Shown in pieces: positions 26,744 to 36,526 of a DNA stretch of 64,000 nucleotides. The stretch is from assembly GCA_050633325.1 (NCBI GenBank), contig JBOEGH010000002.1:1-64000 (forward strand), written 5' to 3'. The notes under the pieces are model-generated. The model was given only the letters and a program-made list of their open reading frames with translations, was not told the DNA's origin and ran no database searches. Position numbers and translations under genes: made by a program. The number at the start of each line of letters is the position of its first letter. Position 1 is the first letter of the stretch. The DNA is from UBA1672 sp050633325 (GTDB lineage Bacteria > Pseudomonadota > Alphaproteobacteria > Micavibrionales > Micavibrionaceae).

Positions 26744-27694
26744 TTAATTGCTTTCATCTTCATTCGCAGCAATAAATCTGTCTGCTTCCAGTGCAGCCAT
26801 GCAGCCCATACCTGCTGCGGTTACCGCTTGCCTATATGTGTGGTCCGTTACATCACCCGCAGCATATACCCCAGGAATTGACGTTGCAGTAGAATCGCTG
26901 TCGGTTATGATATAATTTTCATCATCCATTTTAAGTATATCTTTGAACAGTTCTGTTGCAGGGTCATGACCTATCGCAACAAATACACCATCTTTTTTTA
27001 TTTCGGTAACTTCATCAGACTTTGTATTCTTTATTTTTAATCCGGTCATGCCTGTTTCATCACCTATAATTTCTTCTACTGTGTGATCCCAAATTACTTC
27101 TATTTTATCGTTATCGAAGAATCTTTTTTGCAGTATCTTCTCAGCACGTAATGTGTCACGTCTGTGTATTAGAGTTACCTTTGAGCAGAAGTTGGTAAGG
27201 AATAATGCTTCTTCTACCGCGGTGTTACCACCGCCAATGATTGCTACTTCTTTACCACGGAAAAAGAAGCCATCACATGTGGCGCATGCTGATACGCCTT
27301 TTCCTTGGAACTCCTTTTCAGAAGGCATGCCAAGCCAACGTGCCTTTGCACCTGTCGCAATAACCACTGTATCACCTGTATAAACTGTTCCTGAATCTCC
27401 TATAGCTTTGAACGGGCGAGAGGAAAAATCAACTTCGGTTATGTAATCATTGATTAAATTTGTTCCTACATGCTCTGCTTGCGCTTTCATTTGCTCCATA
27501 AGCCATGGACCCTGAATGACATCTGCAAATCCTGGGTAATTTTCAACCTCAGTTGTTATCATTAATTGGCCACCTTGCTCCATACCAGTTACCAGTGTTG
27601 GTTTCAGGTTTGCGCGCGCGGCATATATTGCGGCGGTGTATCCTGCGGGGCCTGAACCTATAATAAGAACCTTCGTGTGATGTGTTTGCGTCAT
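26744..27694 (-). CDS. trxB: Thioredoxin-disulfide reductase
   Basis: FAD/NADPH enzyme that reduces thioredoxin. The 316-residue protein has the FAD motif G-S-G-P-A-G near residue 13, the redox-active C137-A-T-C140 followed by D-G, the NADPH motif G-G-G-N-T-A near 155, and the C-terminal A-A-G-D-V segment. Length and motifs are standard for the low-molecular-weight bacterial enzyme. It lies between the ELM1-family gene and the LysR gene in one direction. Confidence 0.97.
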   Translation of the reverse strand: MTQTHHTKVLIIGSGPAGYTAAIYAARANLKPTLVTGMEQGGQLMITTEVENYPGFADVIQGPWLMEQMKAQAEHVGTNLINDYITEVDFSSRPFKAIGDSGTVYTGDTVVIATGAKARWLGMPSEKEFQGKGVSACATCDGFFFRGKEVAIIGGGNTAVEEALFLTNFCSKVTLIHRRDTLRAEKILQKRFFDNDKIEVIWDHTVEEIIGDETGMTGLKIKNTKSDEVTEIKKDGVFVAIGHDPATELFKDILKMDDENYIITDSDSTATSIPGVYAAGDVTDHTYRQAVTAAGMGCMAALEADRFIAANEDESN

Positions 27695-27727
27695 TACTTT
27701 ATACCTTGAGTTTTTGCTTTGGGCATT

Positions 27728-28702
27728 TTAACTATTCGCCAGCCCTAGTAAAGTGCCAAAGCGTTTTTTAATTTCATTTGCGACCACTTTTGCATCATTT
27801 AAAGGTTCATATTCATATGGTGCAAGTGATCCATTGAATTCTTTTAATGCTCCGTGACGTATTAAATTTGTATGCAGATCAGATATTCTTTTTGCTCCAC
27901 CCTCTAAGTTAATCATGTAAACAGGTTTTCCCGTAGTGCAGCTTTCTGAAATCATGGATGCGCTGTCTGCCGTTACCATTATATAATCGGCACATGATAG
28001 CATAGCCATATAAGGGTTTTCTCCCTGACCATCCCAAAAGAAGTTTTTATCATTATCTAATGATGACCTTAAAATGTCCTCATTTTCTTTTCCGGTTCTG
28101 CGTGAGCACGTAATCATTAAAGATGCATTTTGAGATTTATTTAGTTCAAGTAGATCTCCGGCTAGCTTCTTTGTTATCGTTTCTGTTAATTTATATGCCT
28201 TGCTGTTACCACCGATTAATACAGCAACACGAGGGCTATTCATCGACTTTAAGTGTAAAAATTCATCATACTCTTGATCCATCTTGTCAATGGTTATTTT
28301 ATTCGGGCTACCTTTTGTGACGATAACATTTGCGCCACGTAGTGGGTCATGCTCCGGCACTGCTATTAGGTCGAATCCTTTTGTCCATGATCGTGGGTCT
28401 TGTACATGGATCGATATAGTTTTCCCCTTACTAAGGCGCTTAATATATCTTGCCGCTGCTATGCTTTTTCTACCGCTTGTAATTAAAAGGTCAGGCCAAG
28501 GTGGTGATATGGGTTCAGAAAATGTGCGCTTTCCTTCAAAGCCGAGATAGGGGGACAATGTCTTCCAAGGTTCATTTAATGATATCCGCTTTATCTGTGG
28601 AGACACCCCCAAAGCGTCAGCAATGCCTATGCATTGGTTCTCCGTTCCGGCCATTCCCTCGGTAATTATCCAACAGGATATTTTACAGCTTCTTTGTGTC
28701 AT
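27728..28702 (-). CDS. ELM1/GtrOC1-family putative nucleoside-diphosphate-sugar hydrolase
   Basis: A 324-residue member of the family annotated as mitochondrial fission ELM1, widespread in alphaproteobacteria. The N-terminal G-x-x-G-x-x-N-Q motif, S-G-R-K-S near residue 90, H-V-Q-D-P-R-S at about 114-120 and the G-G-N-S-K segment near 195 fit a glycosyltransferase-B-like fold, and V-T-A-D-S-A-S-M-I-S-E is the usual C-terminal donor-binding motif. The bacterial function is not established; a role in envelope glycan transfer is plausible. It is divergent from an Lrp regulator. Confidence 0.8.
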   Translation of the reverse strand: MTQRSCKISCWIITEGMAGTENQCIGIADALGVSPQIKRISLNEPWKTLSPYLGFEGKRTFSEPISPPWPDLLITSGRKSIAAARYIKRLSKGKTISIHVQDPRSWTKGFDLIAVPEHDPLRGANVIVTKGSPNKITIDKMDQEYDEFLHLKSMNSPRVAVLIGGNSKAYKLTETITKKLAGDLLELNKSQNASLMITCSRRTGKENEDILRSSLDNDKNFFWDGQGENPYMAMLSCADYIMVTADSASMISESCTTGKPVYMINLEGGAKRISDLHTNLIRHGALKEFNGSLAPYEYEPLNDAKVVANEIKKRFGTLLGLANS

Positions 28703-28736
28703 TTTATGTATTTTTGTAATTATATTTCAAAAGTTC

Positions 28737-28765
28737 TTGCATAAATTATTCGCTAATCTTATACA
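28737..28765 (+). promoter_or_regulatory. Candidate sigma-70 promoter for the Lrp/AsnC gene
   Basis: TTGCAT (28737-28742) and TATACA (28760-28765) are 17 bases apart in the intergenic region divergent from the ELM1 gene, giving a leader of about 55 bases before the ATG at 28828. Confidence 0.5.
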
Positions 28766-28827
28766 GCTCTATCACTATTACGAGCAACCTGACAAGTGGG
28801 TGCGTAAATCTTAAGGGCAATAAAAAT

Positions 28828-29319
28828 ATGAAAAAAGCGCGTCTTGATAAAATTGATATTAACATTCTTAAAAAGCTTCAAGGCGAAGGTCGTATCACAA
28901 ATGTTGAGCTTGCAAAGTCAGTTGGTATGTCTGCACCGCCATGTTTGCGTCGCGTTCGCGCACTAGAAGATGCAGGATATATCAAAGGGTATAACGCGTC
29001 TATTAATGCACAAATGATGGGTTATGGTGTAACTATATTTGCGATGGTAAAACTCAAAAGCCAATTAGACAAAGATTTAGAAGAGTTCGAAAAACACGTG
29101 TCTAAAATGCCAATGGTAAGGGAGTGCTTTTTACTTGCCGGTGATGTTGATTTCATTTTGAAGGTGGTGGCCAAGGATTGGGATACTTATAACCTTAAAT
29201 TCAGGAAAGAGTTAAGCGAAGCACCACATGTAGTGTCAATAAAGTCATCTTTGTCAGTTCGTGAGTCTAAGAACTTACCGGGTATTCCTATTGGTATAGC
29301 GGCGCAAAGAACTGCTTAG
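28828..29319 (+). CDS. Lrp/AsnC-family transcriptional regulator
   Basis: A 163-residue feast/famine regulator. The N-terminal helix-turn-helix spans about residues 6-52 (D-I-N-I-L-K-K-L-Q with S-V-G-M-S-A-P-P-C-L-R-R-V), and the C-terminal RAM domain (about 70-150) contains the effector-binding G-D-V-D-F turn. The effector is probably an amino acid but cannot be told. It is divergently transcribed from the ELM1-family gene and has its own promoter candidate. Confidence 0.94.
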   Translation: MKKARLDKIDINILKKLQGEGRITNVELAKSVGMSAPPCLRRVRALEDAGYIKGYNASINAQMMGYGVTIFAMVKLKSQLDKDLEEFEKHVSKMPMVRECFLLAGDVDFILKVVAKDWDTYNLKFRKELSEAPHVVSIKSSLSVRESKNLPGIPIGIAAQRTA

Positions 29320-29325
29320 CTTCTA

Positions 29326-30009
29326 TTAATCCTTATTTTTACTATGATCGAATTTTCCAAGCTTTAGGAAATTTAATGATTGTTCCATTACGTCAGTGTT
29401 GAACATCATGAAACTATGTGTGGTTGGCATGATTATATGATCTGACATACCATCTATTTTCGTGCGTTCAACCGGTACAATTCCATCATGCTCTCCATCT
29501 AATAGCCATGGAGATAATGGGTTAACTGACATGTTTCCGGCTATAACTCCTAGGGGGTAGGTGATGTCACCGTCGATATGCTCATAACCAGTGCCTAGTT
29601 GGTCGCTGGCAGGGCCAAAAATTGCCCTGAACATTGGTGCTATCATCTTTGTGTCGTGTAACCAATCGGCAAGTTCACTTCCCGTGTTTGGCGGTCCAAG
29701 CATAACGACTTTACCGATATTTTCCGGTTTATATTTCGCAATATAATATCTTGTTATAAGCCCGCCCATGGAATGCGTAACAAAGTTTAGTTTTCCGCAT
29801 TTATTATATGAAGGGGAGTTTGTTATTTTTTCATGCACGAAGTCTCTTAATTCCTCTAACTCAAATTCTCGTGAGGGGTATTTGATGTTTATGACCTCGT
29901 AATCATTTGATTTGAAAAAGTTCTCCAGTAAAACCATGTCCATTTTGCTGCGCAATATTCCGTGCAGCAAAATCACTATATCCTTTGTTGTGTTGGTTCT
30001 CGATGACAT
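29326..30009 (-). CDS. Alpha/beta hydrolase (PGAP1/lipase-like)
   Basis: A 227-residue hydrolase with an L-L-H-G-I oxyanion segment near residue 14 and a nucleophile elbow T-H-S-M-G (S80), as in lipase class 2/PGAP1-like proteins. The likely acid is in the D-G-E-H-D-G region and the histidine in T-T-H-S-F near the C-terminus. There is no signal peptide, so it is probably cytoplasmic. I start at 30009, 13 bases after trmFO; a longer frame to 30075 would overlap trmFO. The substrate is unknown. Confidence 0.8.
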   Translation of the reverse strand: MSSRTNTTKDIVILLHGILRSKMDMVLLENFFKSNDYEVINIKYPSREFELEELRDFVHEKITNSPSYNKCGKLNFVTHSMGGLITRYYIAKYKPENIGKVVMLGPPNTGSELADWLHDTKMIAPMFRAIFGPASDQLGTGYEHIDGDITYPLGVIAGNMSVNPLSPWLLDGEHDGIVPVERTKIDGMSDHIIMPTTHSFMMFNTDVMEQSLNFLKLGKFDHSKNKD

Positions 30010-30022
30010 TTTGTGCTTTCTT

Positions 30023-31411
30023 TTATGTTGCGCTGTCGTTGTTAGAAATCCATTCATTGAAGTCTTGTTTTGCAAGATCAGTATACACTTTTTTCCTATC
30101 TTTTCCTTTTAGCTTTCTGCGGCGTCCATTTTCCTGTCGTGGGCGCAGCAACTCATCAGGGGGAAGGGGGAATAGTCCGAAATTAATATTCATAGGCTGG
30201 AATGTTTCTGCGTTGGCACCACCAGTAACATGGTTCAGTAACGCACCCATAGAAGTTGTTTCTGGTGGTGATGGGTAATCTATCCCCAATATTTCACAGG
30301 CAGAAAAGCGACCAGCCATAAGCCCGATTGATGCGCTTTCGATATAGCCTTCACAACCTGTTATTTGTCCAGCAAACCTAATACGGGGCTGAATTTTAAG
30401 GCGTAGCGTATTATCCAGTAATTTAGGTGAGTTTATAAATGTATTTCGGTGCATTCCACCTAGTCGCGCAAATTCTGCATTTTCAAGTCCGGGTATCATT
30501 TTGAAGACCCTTATTTGCTCCCCATATTTCATTTTAGTTTGAAAACCCACTATATTATATAGGGTTCCAAGCTTGTTATCTTGACGCAATTGAACCACTG
30601 CATATGGTTTTTCTTCTGAATTTGGGTTCGTCAGGCCTACTGGTTTCATAGGGCCGAAACGCAGTGTATCGATTCCTCTTGATGCCATTACTTCTATCGG
30701 CATACACCCCTCAAAATATGGGGTGTCCTTTTCCCACTGTTTGAAGTCGCCATATTCTGCATTTACTAGTTCGTTTATTAGATTTTCGTATTGCTCCTTA
30801 TTAAGGGGGCAATTGAGGTAATCTTTTCCTGTTCCCGCAGGTCCTACCTTATCATAGCGTGATTGAAACCATGCTGTGCCCATATCTACGCTATCTGCAT
30901 GCACTATGGGTGCTAATGCATCAAAAAAAGCAAGTTCGTCTTCGCCGGTTAATTTTTGTATGGCCTCTGCAAGAGGGGTAGATGTAAGAGGTCCTGTCGC
31001 AATTATTACATGCTCCCATTCCTCTGGTGGAAGTCCATCAATCTCTGCGCGTTCTATTGTTATATTTGGGTGCTGCTCAAGGGCGTTGGTAACCCCTTGT
31101 GAGAATATATCACGATCAACTGCAAGTGCACCACCTGCGGGAACTGCTGCTCTATCACCTTCACCCATGATAAGGGAGTCTAGCAAACGCATTTCAGTAT
31201 GTATTAAGCCAACCGCGTTATGCTCATCATCATCTGACCTAAATGAGTTAGAGCATACAAGCTCTGCAAAACCATCAGTTTGATGTGCCGGTGTTTTAAC
31301 TGTCGGGCGCATTTCGTGAAGTATAACTTCGACACCCATATTTGCTGCTTGCCATGCTGCTTCGCTGCCTGCCAAACCTGCTCCGATAATGTGTAATGTT
31401 TTATTTTTCAT
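30023..31411 (-). CDS. trmFO: Methylenetetrahydrofolate--tRNA-(uracil-5-)-methyltransferase TrmFO
   Basis: Folate- and FAD-dependent enzyme forming m5U54 in the T loop of tRNA. The 462-residue protein opens with the FAD-binding H-I-I-G-A-G-L-A-G-S-E-A-A-W motif and H-E-M-R-P, and carries V-C-S-N-S-F-R-S-D, which includes a conserved cysteine. I start at 31411, because a frame extending to 31447 lacks a plausible site and lengthens the protein before the conserved M-x-x-x-x-L-H-I-I-G. Codon use matches its neighbours. Confidence 0.95.
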   Translation of the reverse strand: MKNKTLHIIGAGLAGSEAAWQAANMGVEVILHEMRPTVKTPAHQTDGFAELVCSNSFRSDDDEHNAVGLIHTEMRLLDSLIMGEGDRAAVPAGGALAVDRDIFSQGVTNALEQHPNITIERAEIDGLPPEEWEHVIIATGPLTSTPLAEAIQKLTGEDELAFFDALAPIVHADSVDMGTAWFQSRYDKVGPAGTGKDYLNCPLNKEQYENLINELVNAEYGDFKQWEKDTPYFEGCMPIEVMASRGIDTLRFGPMKPVGLTNPNSEEKPYAVVQLRQDNKLGTLYNIVGFQTKMKYGEQIRVFKMIPGLENAEFARLGGMHRNTFINSPKLLDNTLRLKIQPRIRFAGQITGCEGYIESASIGLMAGRFSACEILGIDYPSPPETTSMGALLNHVTGGANAETFQPMNINFGLFPLPPDELLRPRQENGRRRKLKGKDRKKVYTDLAKQDFNEWISNNDSAT

Positions 31412-31580
31412 GCATAAATCTCTATCAAAAAGGTTTGCATAGGGCAATTTAAATGTAATTAATTTGATTTTTGTGCACTTTAGTCATCTTTATGTTGCGC
31501 AGCATTTGGTCTGTTCTCTTTAATATTGTAGTTAAATATGTTCCAATGGTTGTGTATATTAGGTTAAGGTTTGATTCTTT

Positions 31581-32069
31581 ATGGTAGAAGATATGAATTC
31601 AAGTAATGAAATGAGCGAGAGCAGGTTCTATATGTGGCGGACTTTGTTTGCTGTTGCGCATGCTGATGATGTCGTTACGGATCAGGAAATAGAGTTTATG
31701 GCTCATATCCTTGAGGATATTGATTTCACGATTGAGCAAACTGCAATTCTCAAGGATGATATTAGCAATCCTAAGGATGTTGAAGAAATGTTTCGTGGCA
31801 TGAATAGTGTAGATGATCGTAAGGAGTTTTTTGATTTTGCCCGTGATCTTGTTTGGGTCGATGGTGAATTTGGTGAACCAGAGCAAGGTGTTATGGTTAA
31901 TTTGCTTCAAAAACATCTAAAGGATGTAGATTTTGATGACTTGGTTGGTAATGTTTCTTTGCAATTCGAAGATGATAGAGAATCCTTACCTTACGCCAAT
32001 GTTGATAATAGCCCTAAAACCGGTAATGCATTTGGATCATTTTTTCGTAAGTTATTCGGTAAGAATTAA
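31581..32069 (+). CDS. TerB-like protein
   Basis: A 162-residue acidic soluble protein. About residues 12-115 resemble a TerB/DjlA-N helical domain: the pattern A-x-A-D-D-x-V-T-D-Q-E-I-E-F near 27-40 and D-L-V-W-V-D-G-E-F near 91-99 repeats the conserved acidic turns that bind metal in this fold. The C-terminal 40 residues are a linker and a basic amphipathic end. No tellurite genes are nearby, so a tellurite role is not implied. An ATG four codons downstream (31593) is an alternative start. Confidence 0.65.
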   Translation: MVEDMNSSNEMSESRFYMWRTLFAVAHADDVVTDQEIEFMAHILEDIDFTIEQTAILKDDISNPKDVEEMFRGMNSVDDRKEFFDFARDLVWVDGEFGEPEQGVMVNLLQKHLKDVDFDDLVGNVSLQFEDDRESLPYANVDNSPKTGNAFGSFFRKLFGKN

Positions 32070-32208
32070 TTGGTACTGTAACGAAAAATTGCTCTGAAAG
32101 ATTAGATTAATTTGTATTGCATAGTTTTAATAGGGTGCGCTTTTCGTGAAAAGAAATAATATTTGTATCAATAAGATGGTGCTATGCCAATATTTACGAT
32201 AAATCGGG

Positions 32209-32237
32209 TTGCCTTATGTATTTTAGCGAATTAATGT
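32209..32237 (+). promoter_or_regulatory. Weak promoter candidate for fdxA
   Basis: TTGCCT (32209-32214) and TAATGT (32232-32237) are 17 bases apart, about 40 bases before the fdxA start. The rest of the 207-base gap after the TerB-like gene shows only a short CTTTTC/GAAAAG inverted repeat near 32141-32154. Confidence 0.3.
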
Positions 32238-32276
32238 GTGCTACGATTTTGAGTTATAAAGAAGAGTGATTTTCAA

Positions 32277-32615
32277 ATGACCTTTGTAGTTATAGATGCG
32301 TGTATCCGTTGTAAATATACTGATTGTGTTGAAGTGTGCCCTGTAGATTGTTTCTATGAGGGGGAGAACATGTTGGTTATAAACCCCGATGAATGTATTG
32401 ACTGTGGTGTTTGTGAGCCTGAATGTCCTATTGAGGCTATTATCCCTGATACAGATGATAAGGCCGATGATTGGGTTGAATTCAACGCGAAATATTCTGA
32501 GGAATGGCCGAATATAACTATCAAGAAAGATCCTATGCCAGAAGCAGAGGAAATGAAAGACAAGTCAGGTAAACTTGAATCTGACTTTAGCAGTGAACCG
32601 GGAGAGGGGGATTAA
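32277..32615 (+). CDS. fdxA: Seven-iron ferredoxin FdxA
   Basis: A 112-residue electron carrier. The cysteines line up one for one, shifted by one, with Azotobacter FdI: C9, C17 and C50 for the 3Fe-4S cluster, and C21, C40, C43 and C46 for the 4Fe-4S cluster, with the extra free cysteines C12 and C25 also kept. An acidic C-terminal extension follows residue 60. The gene converges on a ferredoxin-NADP reductase type flavoprotein, its likely redox partner. Confidence 0.96.
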   Translation: MTFVVIDACIRCKYTDCVEVCPVDCFYEGENMLVINPDECIDCGVCEPECPIEAIIPDTDDKADDWVEFNAKYSEEWPNITIKKDPMPEAEEMKDKSGKLESDFSSEPGEGD

Positions 32616-32646
32616 CCCGCACCCCTTATTGTGTTTCTGTTGTACT

Positions 32647-33687
32647 TTATTCGTTAACGCCTAGCTTGCCCTGTAATGAAGAGCTGGAAGTCGTGTATTC
32701 AAAACGCAGTTTTGCATCAGGGCGACAATATTTGAATGCCTGACGCGACATAAGCGCAGCTTCATGAAATCCTGATAATATTAACTTCAGTTTACCGGGA
32801 TAAGTATTGATATCGCCAACAGCAAAAATACCTTTTTGAGATGTTTCAAACTTTTCAGTATCAACAGGTATTACGTTTTTATCCAAATTCAAACCAAAGT
32901 TGGCTATCGGGCCTAGCTTCATTGTTAATCCAAAGAACGGTAGAAGGGTGTCACATTCAATAGTTTGTAATTCCTTGTTAGAATCCAACATTTCTATGGC
33001 TTCTAATTGACCGTTATTACCGATAAGTTTTTTGATTTGCCCCATATGGAAGTCCATATCTCCATCAGAAACCATTTTACGCATCTTTGACACGCTGTCA
33101 GGTGCAGCGCGGAATGCGTCTCTTCTGTGGATCAAGCTTAAACTGCTTGCGATGGGTTGTAGATTTAAACTCCAGTCCAAAGCGGAGTCACCGCCACCTG
33201 CAATAATAATTTTCTTGTCTTTGAACTGGTTCATTTTCCTAACGGAATAAAAAACGGAAGTTCCTTCGAATTCTTCTATGCCTGGTATAGGTGGCTTTTT
33301 AGGCACAAAGCTACCGCCACCAGCGGCAATTATGATGCATGTTGCATCAAACACCGTACCAACATCAGTTGTTAGACGCCAACGCCCATTATCAAGTTTT
33401 TCAACACTTTCAGCCATTTCTTGAAAATGGAATTTAGGAGAGAAAGGTTCAATCTGCTCCATCAATCTGTCAGTCAGCTCTTGCCCTGATATGCTTGGAT
33501 ATGCAGGGATGTCAAATATTGGCTTTTCAGGATACAGTTCTGCGCATTGTCCTCCTGGACGATCAAGAATATCAATTAAATGACACTCCATGTCCAACAG
33601 TCCCATTTCAAATACGGTGAATAAACCGCATGGTCCTGCCCCAATAATTACTGCATCTGTTTCGATAGGTGTATTTTCTTGTTTCAT
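32647..33687 (-). CDS. Ferredoxin--NADP reductase, thioredoxin-reductase-like type
   Basis: A 346-residue flavoprotein with the FAD motif I-I-G-A-G-P-C-G near residue 14, G-G-Q-C at 46-49, an NADPH-binding G-G-G-D-S-A near 165 and the F-A-V-G-D FAD-binding end near 291. It has no CxxC redox pair in the central domain, which separates it from thioredoxin reductase and places it in the type 2 FNR family (YumC-like). It transfers electrons between NADPH and ferredoxin. fdxA is the convergent neighbour. Confidence 0.9.
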   Translation of the reverse strand: MKQENTPIETDAVIIGAGPCGLFTVFEMGLLDMECHLIDILDRPGGQCAELYPEKPIFDIPAYPSISGQELTDRLMEQIEPFSPKFHFQEMAESVEKLDNGRWRLTTDVGTVFDATCIIIAAGGGSFVPKKPPIPGIEEFEGTSVFYSVRKMNQFKDKKIIIAGGGDSALDWSLNLQPIASSLSLIHRRDAFRAAPDSVSKMRKMVSDGDMDFHMGQIKKLIGNNGQLEAIEMLDSNKELQTIECDTLLPFFGLTMKLGPIANFGLNLDKNVIPVDTEKFETSQKGIFAVGDINTYPGKLKLILSGFHEAALMSRQAFKYCRPDAKLRFEYTTSSSSLQGKLGVNE

Positions 33688-33736
33688 GTGTTTGTCTTAA
33701 AATATTATAATGTGTAAGTAAATACAATTAATGATC

Positions 33737-36502
33737 TTAGTCACCATTTTCAGCCGTGTTTTTTAGAGTATATAGAATATCTAAAGCTTCACGCGGTGTC
33801 AGTGAATCAGGGTCAATTTCGCTTAGCTGTTTTTCCAGTTCAGTTTCTTTCTTAACTTCTACTGGATTTTCTAAAGATGCAATGTCAAATAAGGGAAGGT
33901 CATCTACGATTTCTTTCGATGTGCGTTTACCCTTGTCAGATTGAAGCATTTCCAATATTTGCGTAGCGCGCGAGATAACGGCATTTGGAATACCTGCAAT
34001 CTGTGCGACGTGAATCCCGTATGACCTGTCTGCGCTGCCTTTGATAACCTTATGCATAAAGATAATTTTATTGTCCCATTCTTTAACTTCTACGGTATGG
34101 CAAGACAGAGTATTAAGACTGTCCTTCAATGTTGTTAATTCATGGTAATGAGTGGCAAATAATGACCTACATTTATTTTTCTCATGTAAATGCTCGACGC
34201 ATGCCCACGCGATTGACAAGCCATCATAAGTCGCAGTTCCACGTCCTATCTCGTCTAGTATTACAAGAGAGCGATCCGTTGATTGGTTCAAAATAGCCGC
34301 CGTTTCGACCATTTCTACCATGAATGTCGATTGACCGCGCGCCAAATCATCTGATGCGCCAACCCGACTAAAGCATTTATCTATTATACCTATATGTGTA
34401 GATGTCGCAGGAACGAATGAACCTGATTGTGCAAGAATTGCGATTAATGCATTCTGCCTTAAAAATGTGGATTTACCCGCCATATTGGGGCCGGTAAGTA
34501 ACCACAGTTTTTGTTCTTGGTTCAAGTTGCAGTCATTTGGCACGAATGGTGCGCTTTGCTTTTGCAACACAGATTCTACTACAGGATGGCGTCCTTTTAC
34601 GATTTCAAAGTTTTGTGAATTATCAATTTTAGGACGAACATAACCCATGTTCTGAGCCAACTCAGCCATAGATGAGGACACGTCTATTACTGATATTGTT
34701 TTTGCAACTAAATATATTTCTTCTGATACTTCTATTGCCTGATTAACCATATTTGCAAAGAATGCACATTCCATAGCGGTTATTTTTTCCGCCGCTGATG
34801 ACATATCTCTTTCTAACTCAGACAGTTCAACAGTCGTGAACCGCACCACATTTGCAAGGGTCTGACGATGCACAAATTGTTTGTTTGTTTCATTACTATC
34901 TTTGTTATCATCACTTTTAAGAAGAAGCTTATCACCGTGTTTTGACGGTATCTCAATGAAATACCCAAGAACGTTGTTGAATTTAATTTTAAGAACATTT
35001 AAGCCAGTATCATTTCTGTATTTCTCTTGTAGAGCGGCAATAAGTTGACGGCTTTTATCGCGAAGTGTTCTTAAATCATCTAATTTTGCGTCGTATCCTT
35101 GCTTTATGAAACCACCATCTCTTGCAAGGGCAGGGGGATTGTCATCCAGAGATTTTTGTAAAATGTCCTGAAATGCAGCCAGTTCAGGCTTTTGTTGCAA
35201 ATTCTTTAATAAGCCGTTGAATGATGAGTGGCTGTTATGATCATTTTGAATTTCTGCGCGAATTATCTCACTTTGCGCCAGAGCATCTCTAATCATACAA
35301 AGGTCTTTTGGACCACCACGATCTAAGCCAAGGCGTGATAAGGCGCGTGCCATATCAGGGCATCCGCGCAAATAATCACGTATAATGTGACGCATTTCAG
35401 TGTAGTTAAAAAAGTACTCAACCCGGTCAAGGCGCTGGTTAATCTTAGAAACATTAGCAAGTGGCGCAGAAACAGAGGATTGCAACATTCTTGCGCCGGC
35501 ACTGGTCACTGTTAAGTCAATACTGTCTAGAAGGCTTCCTTTTCTTTCACCTGAAAGTGTCTTGATTAATTCAAGACTGTTGCAGGTGGTTGCATCAATC
35601 TCCATCACCTCATCTGAAGTGACTTTCTTAGGTGGACTTATGTATGGGGTTTTACCTTTTTGTGTGCGAAGGATGTAATCAATCAATGACCCTGCCGCTA
35701 TTATGTCTGATTTACTAAAATTGCCAAAACTATCTAGTGTTTCAACGCCAAAAAACGACTTTAGATGTCTCTTTGTGTTGTTGATATCAAACATCGATGA
35801 TGGTTGAGGGGTTATTTGATTAGTTATAAGGGATAAGGTATTGCCGTGTTTTTCTGTAAGTTTATCAGAAAGCAAAACCTCACTTGGGTTTATGCGACTT
35901 AACGTCGTGCGCAAGTCGCCAGTACTTGTTGTTTGAACCATAAATGATCCTGTAGATAGCTCTAGCCACGCTACACTGGATTCATTTGATGTCTCAACAA
36001 TGGCACAAATATAATTATTCTGTTTGGCGTCTAAAAGATTATCTTCTGTTAGTGTGCCTTGCGTAACTATGCGAACGGCCTCGCGGTTTACCAGTGCTTT
36101 TGAGGGGCTTTTACCATTGAGCTTTGCTCTTGCTTTTGCTTGTTCAGGGGTTTCTGTTTGTTCACAAATTGCAACCTTGCACCCTGCGCGTATTAATTTT
36201 GCTAAATACGGTTCATATGAATGAAACGGAACACCGCACATGGGTATGTTTTGACCCTGTGCTTTTCCGCGTTGCGTCAGCGTTATATTTAAGATTTCTG
36301 ATGCTTTTACCGCATCATCATAAAATAGCTCATAAAAATCACCCATTCTATAAAATAAAAGACATTCAGGGTGGTCTGATTTTAGAACATGATATTGCGC
36401 CATCATCGGTGTATGGCCTTGCGCCAAAAATACGCTCATTTTTTCTTCTATGTTAGACGAGGAAGTTGGATGAGCGTCGCCTGCTTTTGCCGTGTGAGCC
36501 AT
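33737..36502 (-). CDS. mutS: DNA mismatch repair protein MutS
   Basis: Recognises mismatches and starts repair with MutL. The 921-residue protein has the mismatch-reading domain with the G-D-F-Y-E-L-F motif (F-Y-E near residue 56), the connector, lever and clamp domains, and the ATPase with Walker A G-P-N-M-A-G-K-S and D-E-I-G-R-G-T. A short N-terminal extension of about 25 residues precedes the usual start. It is the last gene of a coaBC-dut-mutS run; mutL is not in the window. Confidence 0.97.
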   Translation of the reverse strand: MAHTAKAGDAHPTSSSNIEEKMSVFLAQGHTPMMAQYHVLKSDHPECLLFYRMGDFYELFYDDAVKASEILNITLTQRGKAQGQNIPMCGVPFHSYEPYLAKLIRAGCKVAICEQTETPEQAKARAKLNGKSPSKALVNREAVRIVTQGTLTEDNLLDAKQNNYICAIVETSNESSVAWLELSTGSFMVQTTSTGDLRTTLSRINPSEVLLSDKLTEKHGNTLSLITNQITPQPSSMFDINNTKRHLKSFFGVETLDSFGNFSKSDIIAAGSLIDYILRTQKGKTPYISPPKKVTSDEVMEIDATTCNSLELIKTLSGERKGSLLDSIDLTVTSAGARMLQSSVSAPLANVSKINQRLDRVEYFFNYTEMRHIIRDYLRGCPDMARALSRLGLDRGGPKDLCMIRDALAQSEIIRAEIQNDHNSHSSFNGLLKNLQQKPELAAFQDILQKSLDDNPPALARDGGFIKQGYDAKLDDLRTLRDKSRQLIAALQEKYRNDTGLNVLKIKFNNVLGYFIEIPSKHGDKLLLKSDDNKDSNETNKQFVHRQTLANVVRFTTVELSELERDMSSAAEKITAMECAFFANMVNQAIEVSEEIYLVAKTISVIDVSSSMAELAQNMGYVRPKIDNSQNFEIVKGRHPVVESVLQKQSAPFVPNDCNLNQEQKLWLLTGPNMAGKSTFLRQNALIAILAQSGSFVPATSTHIGIIDKCFSRVGASDDLARGQSTFMVEMVETAAILNQSTDRSLVILDEIGRGTATYDGLSIAWACVEHLHEKNKCRSLFATHYHELTTLKDSLNTLSCHTVEVKEWDNKIIFMHKVIKGSADRSYGIHVAQIAGIPNAVISRATQILEMLQSDKGKRTSKEIVDDLPLFDIASLENPVEVKKETELEKQLSEIDPDSLTPREALDILYTLKNTAENGD

Positions 36503-36526
36503 TTACTGAGTTACTCTTTTATATGA

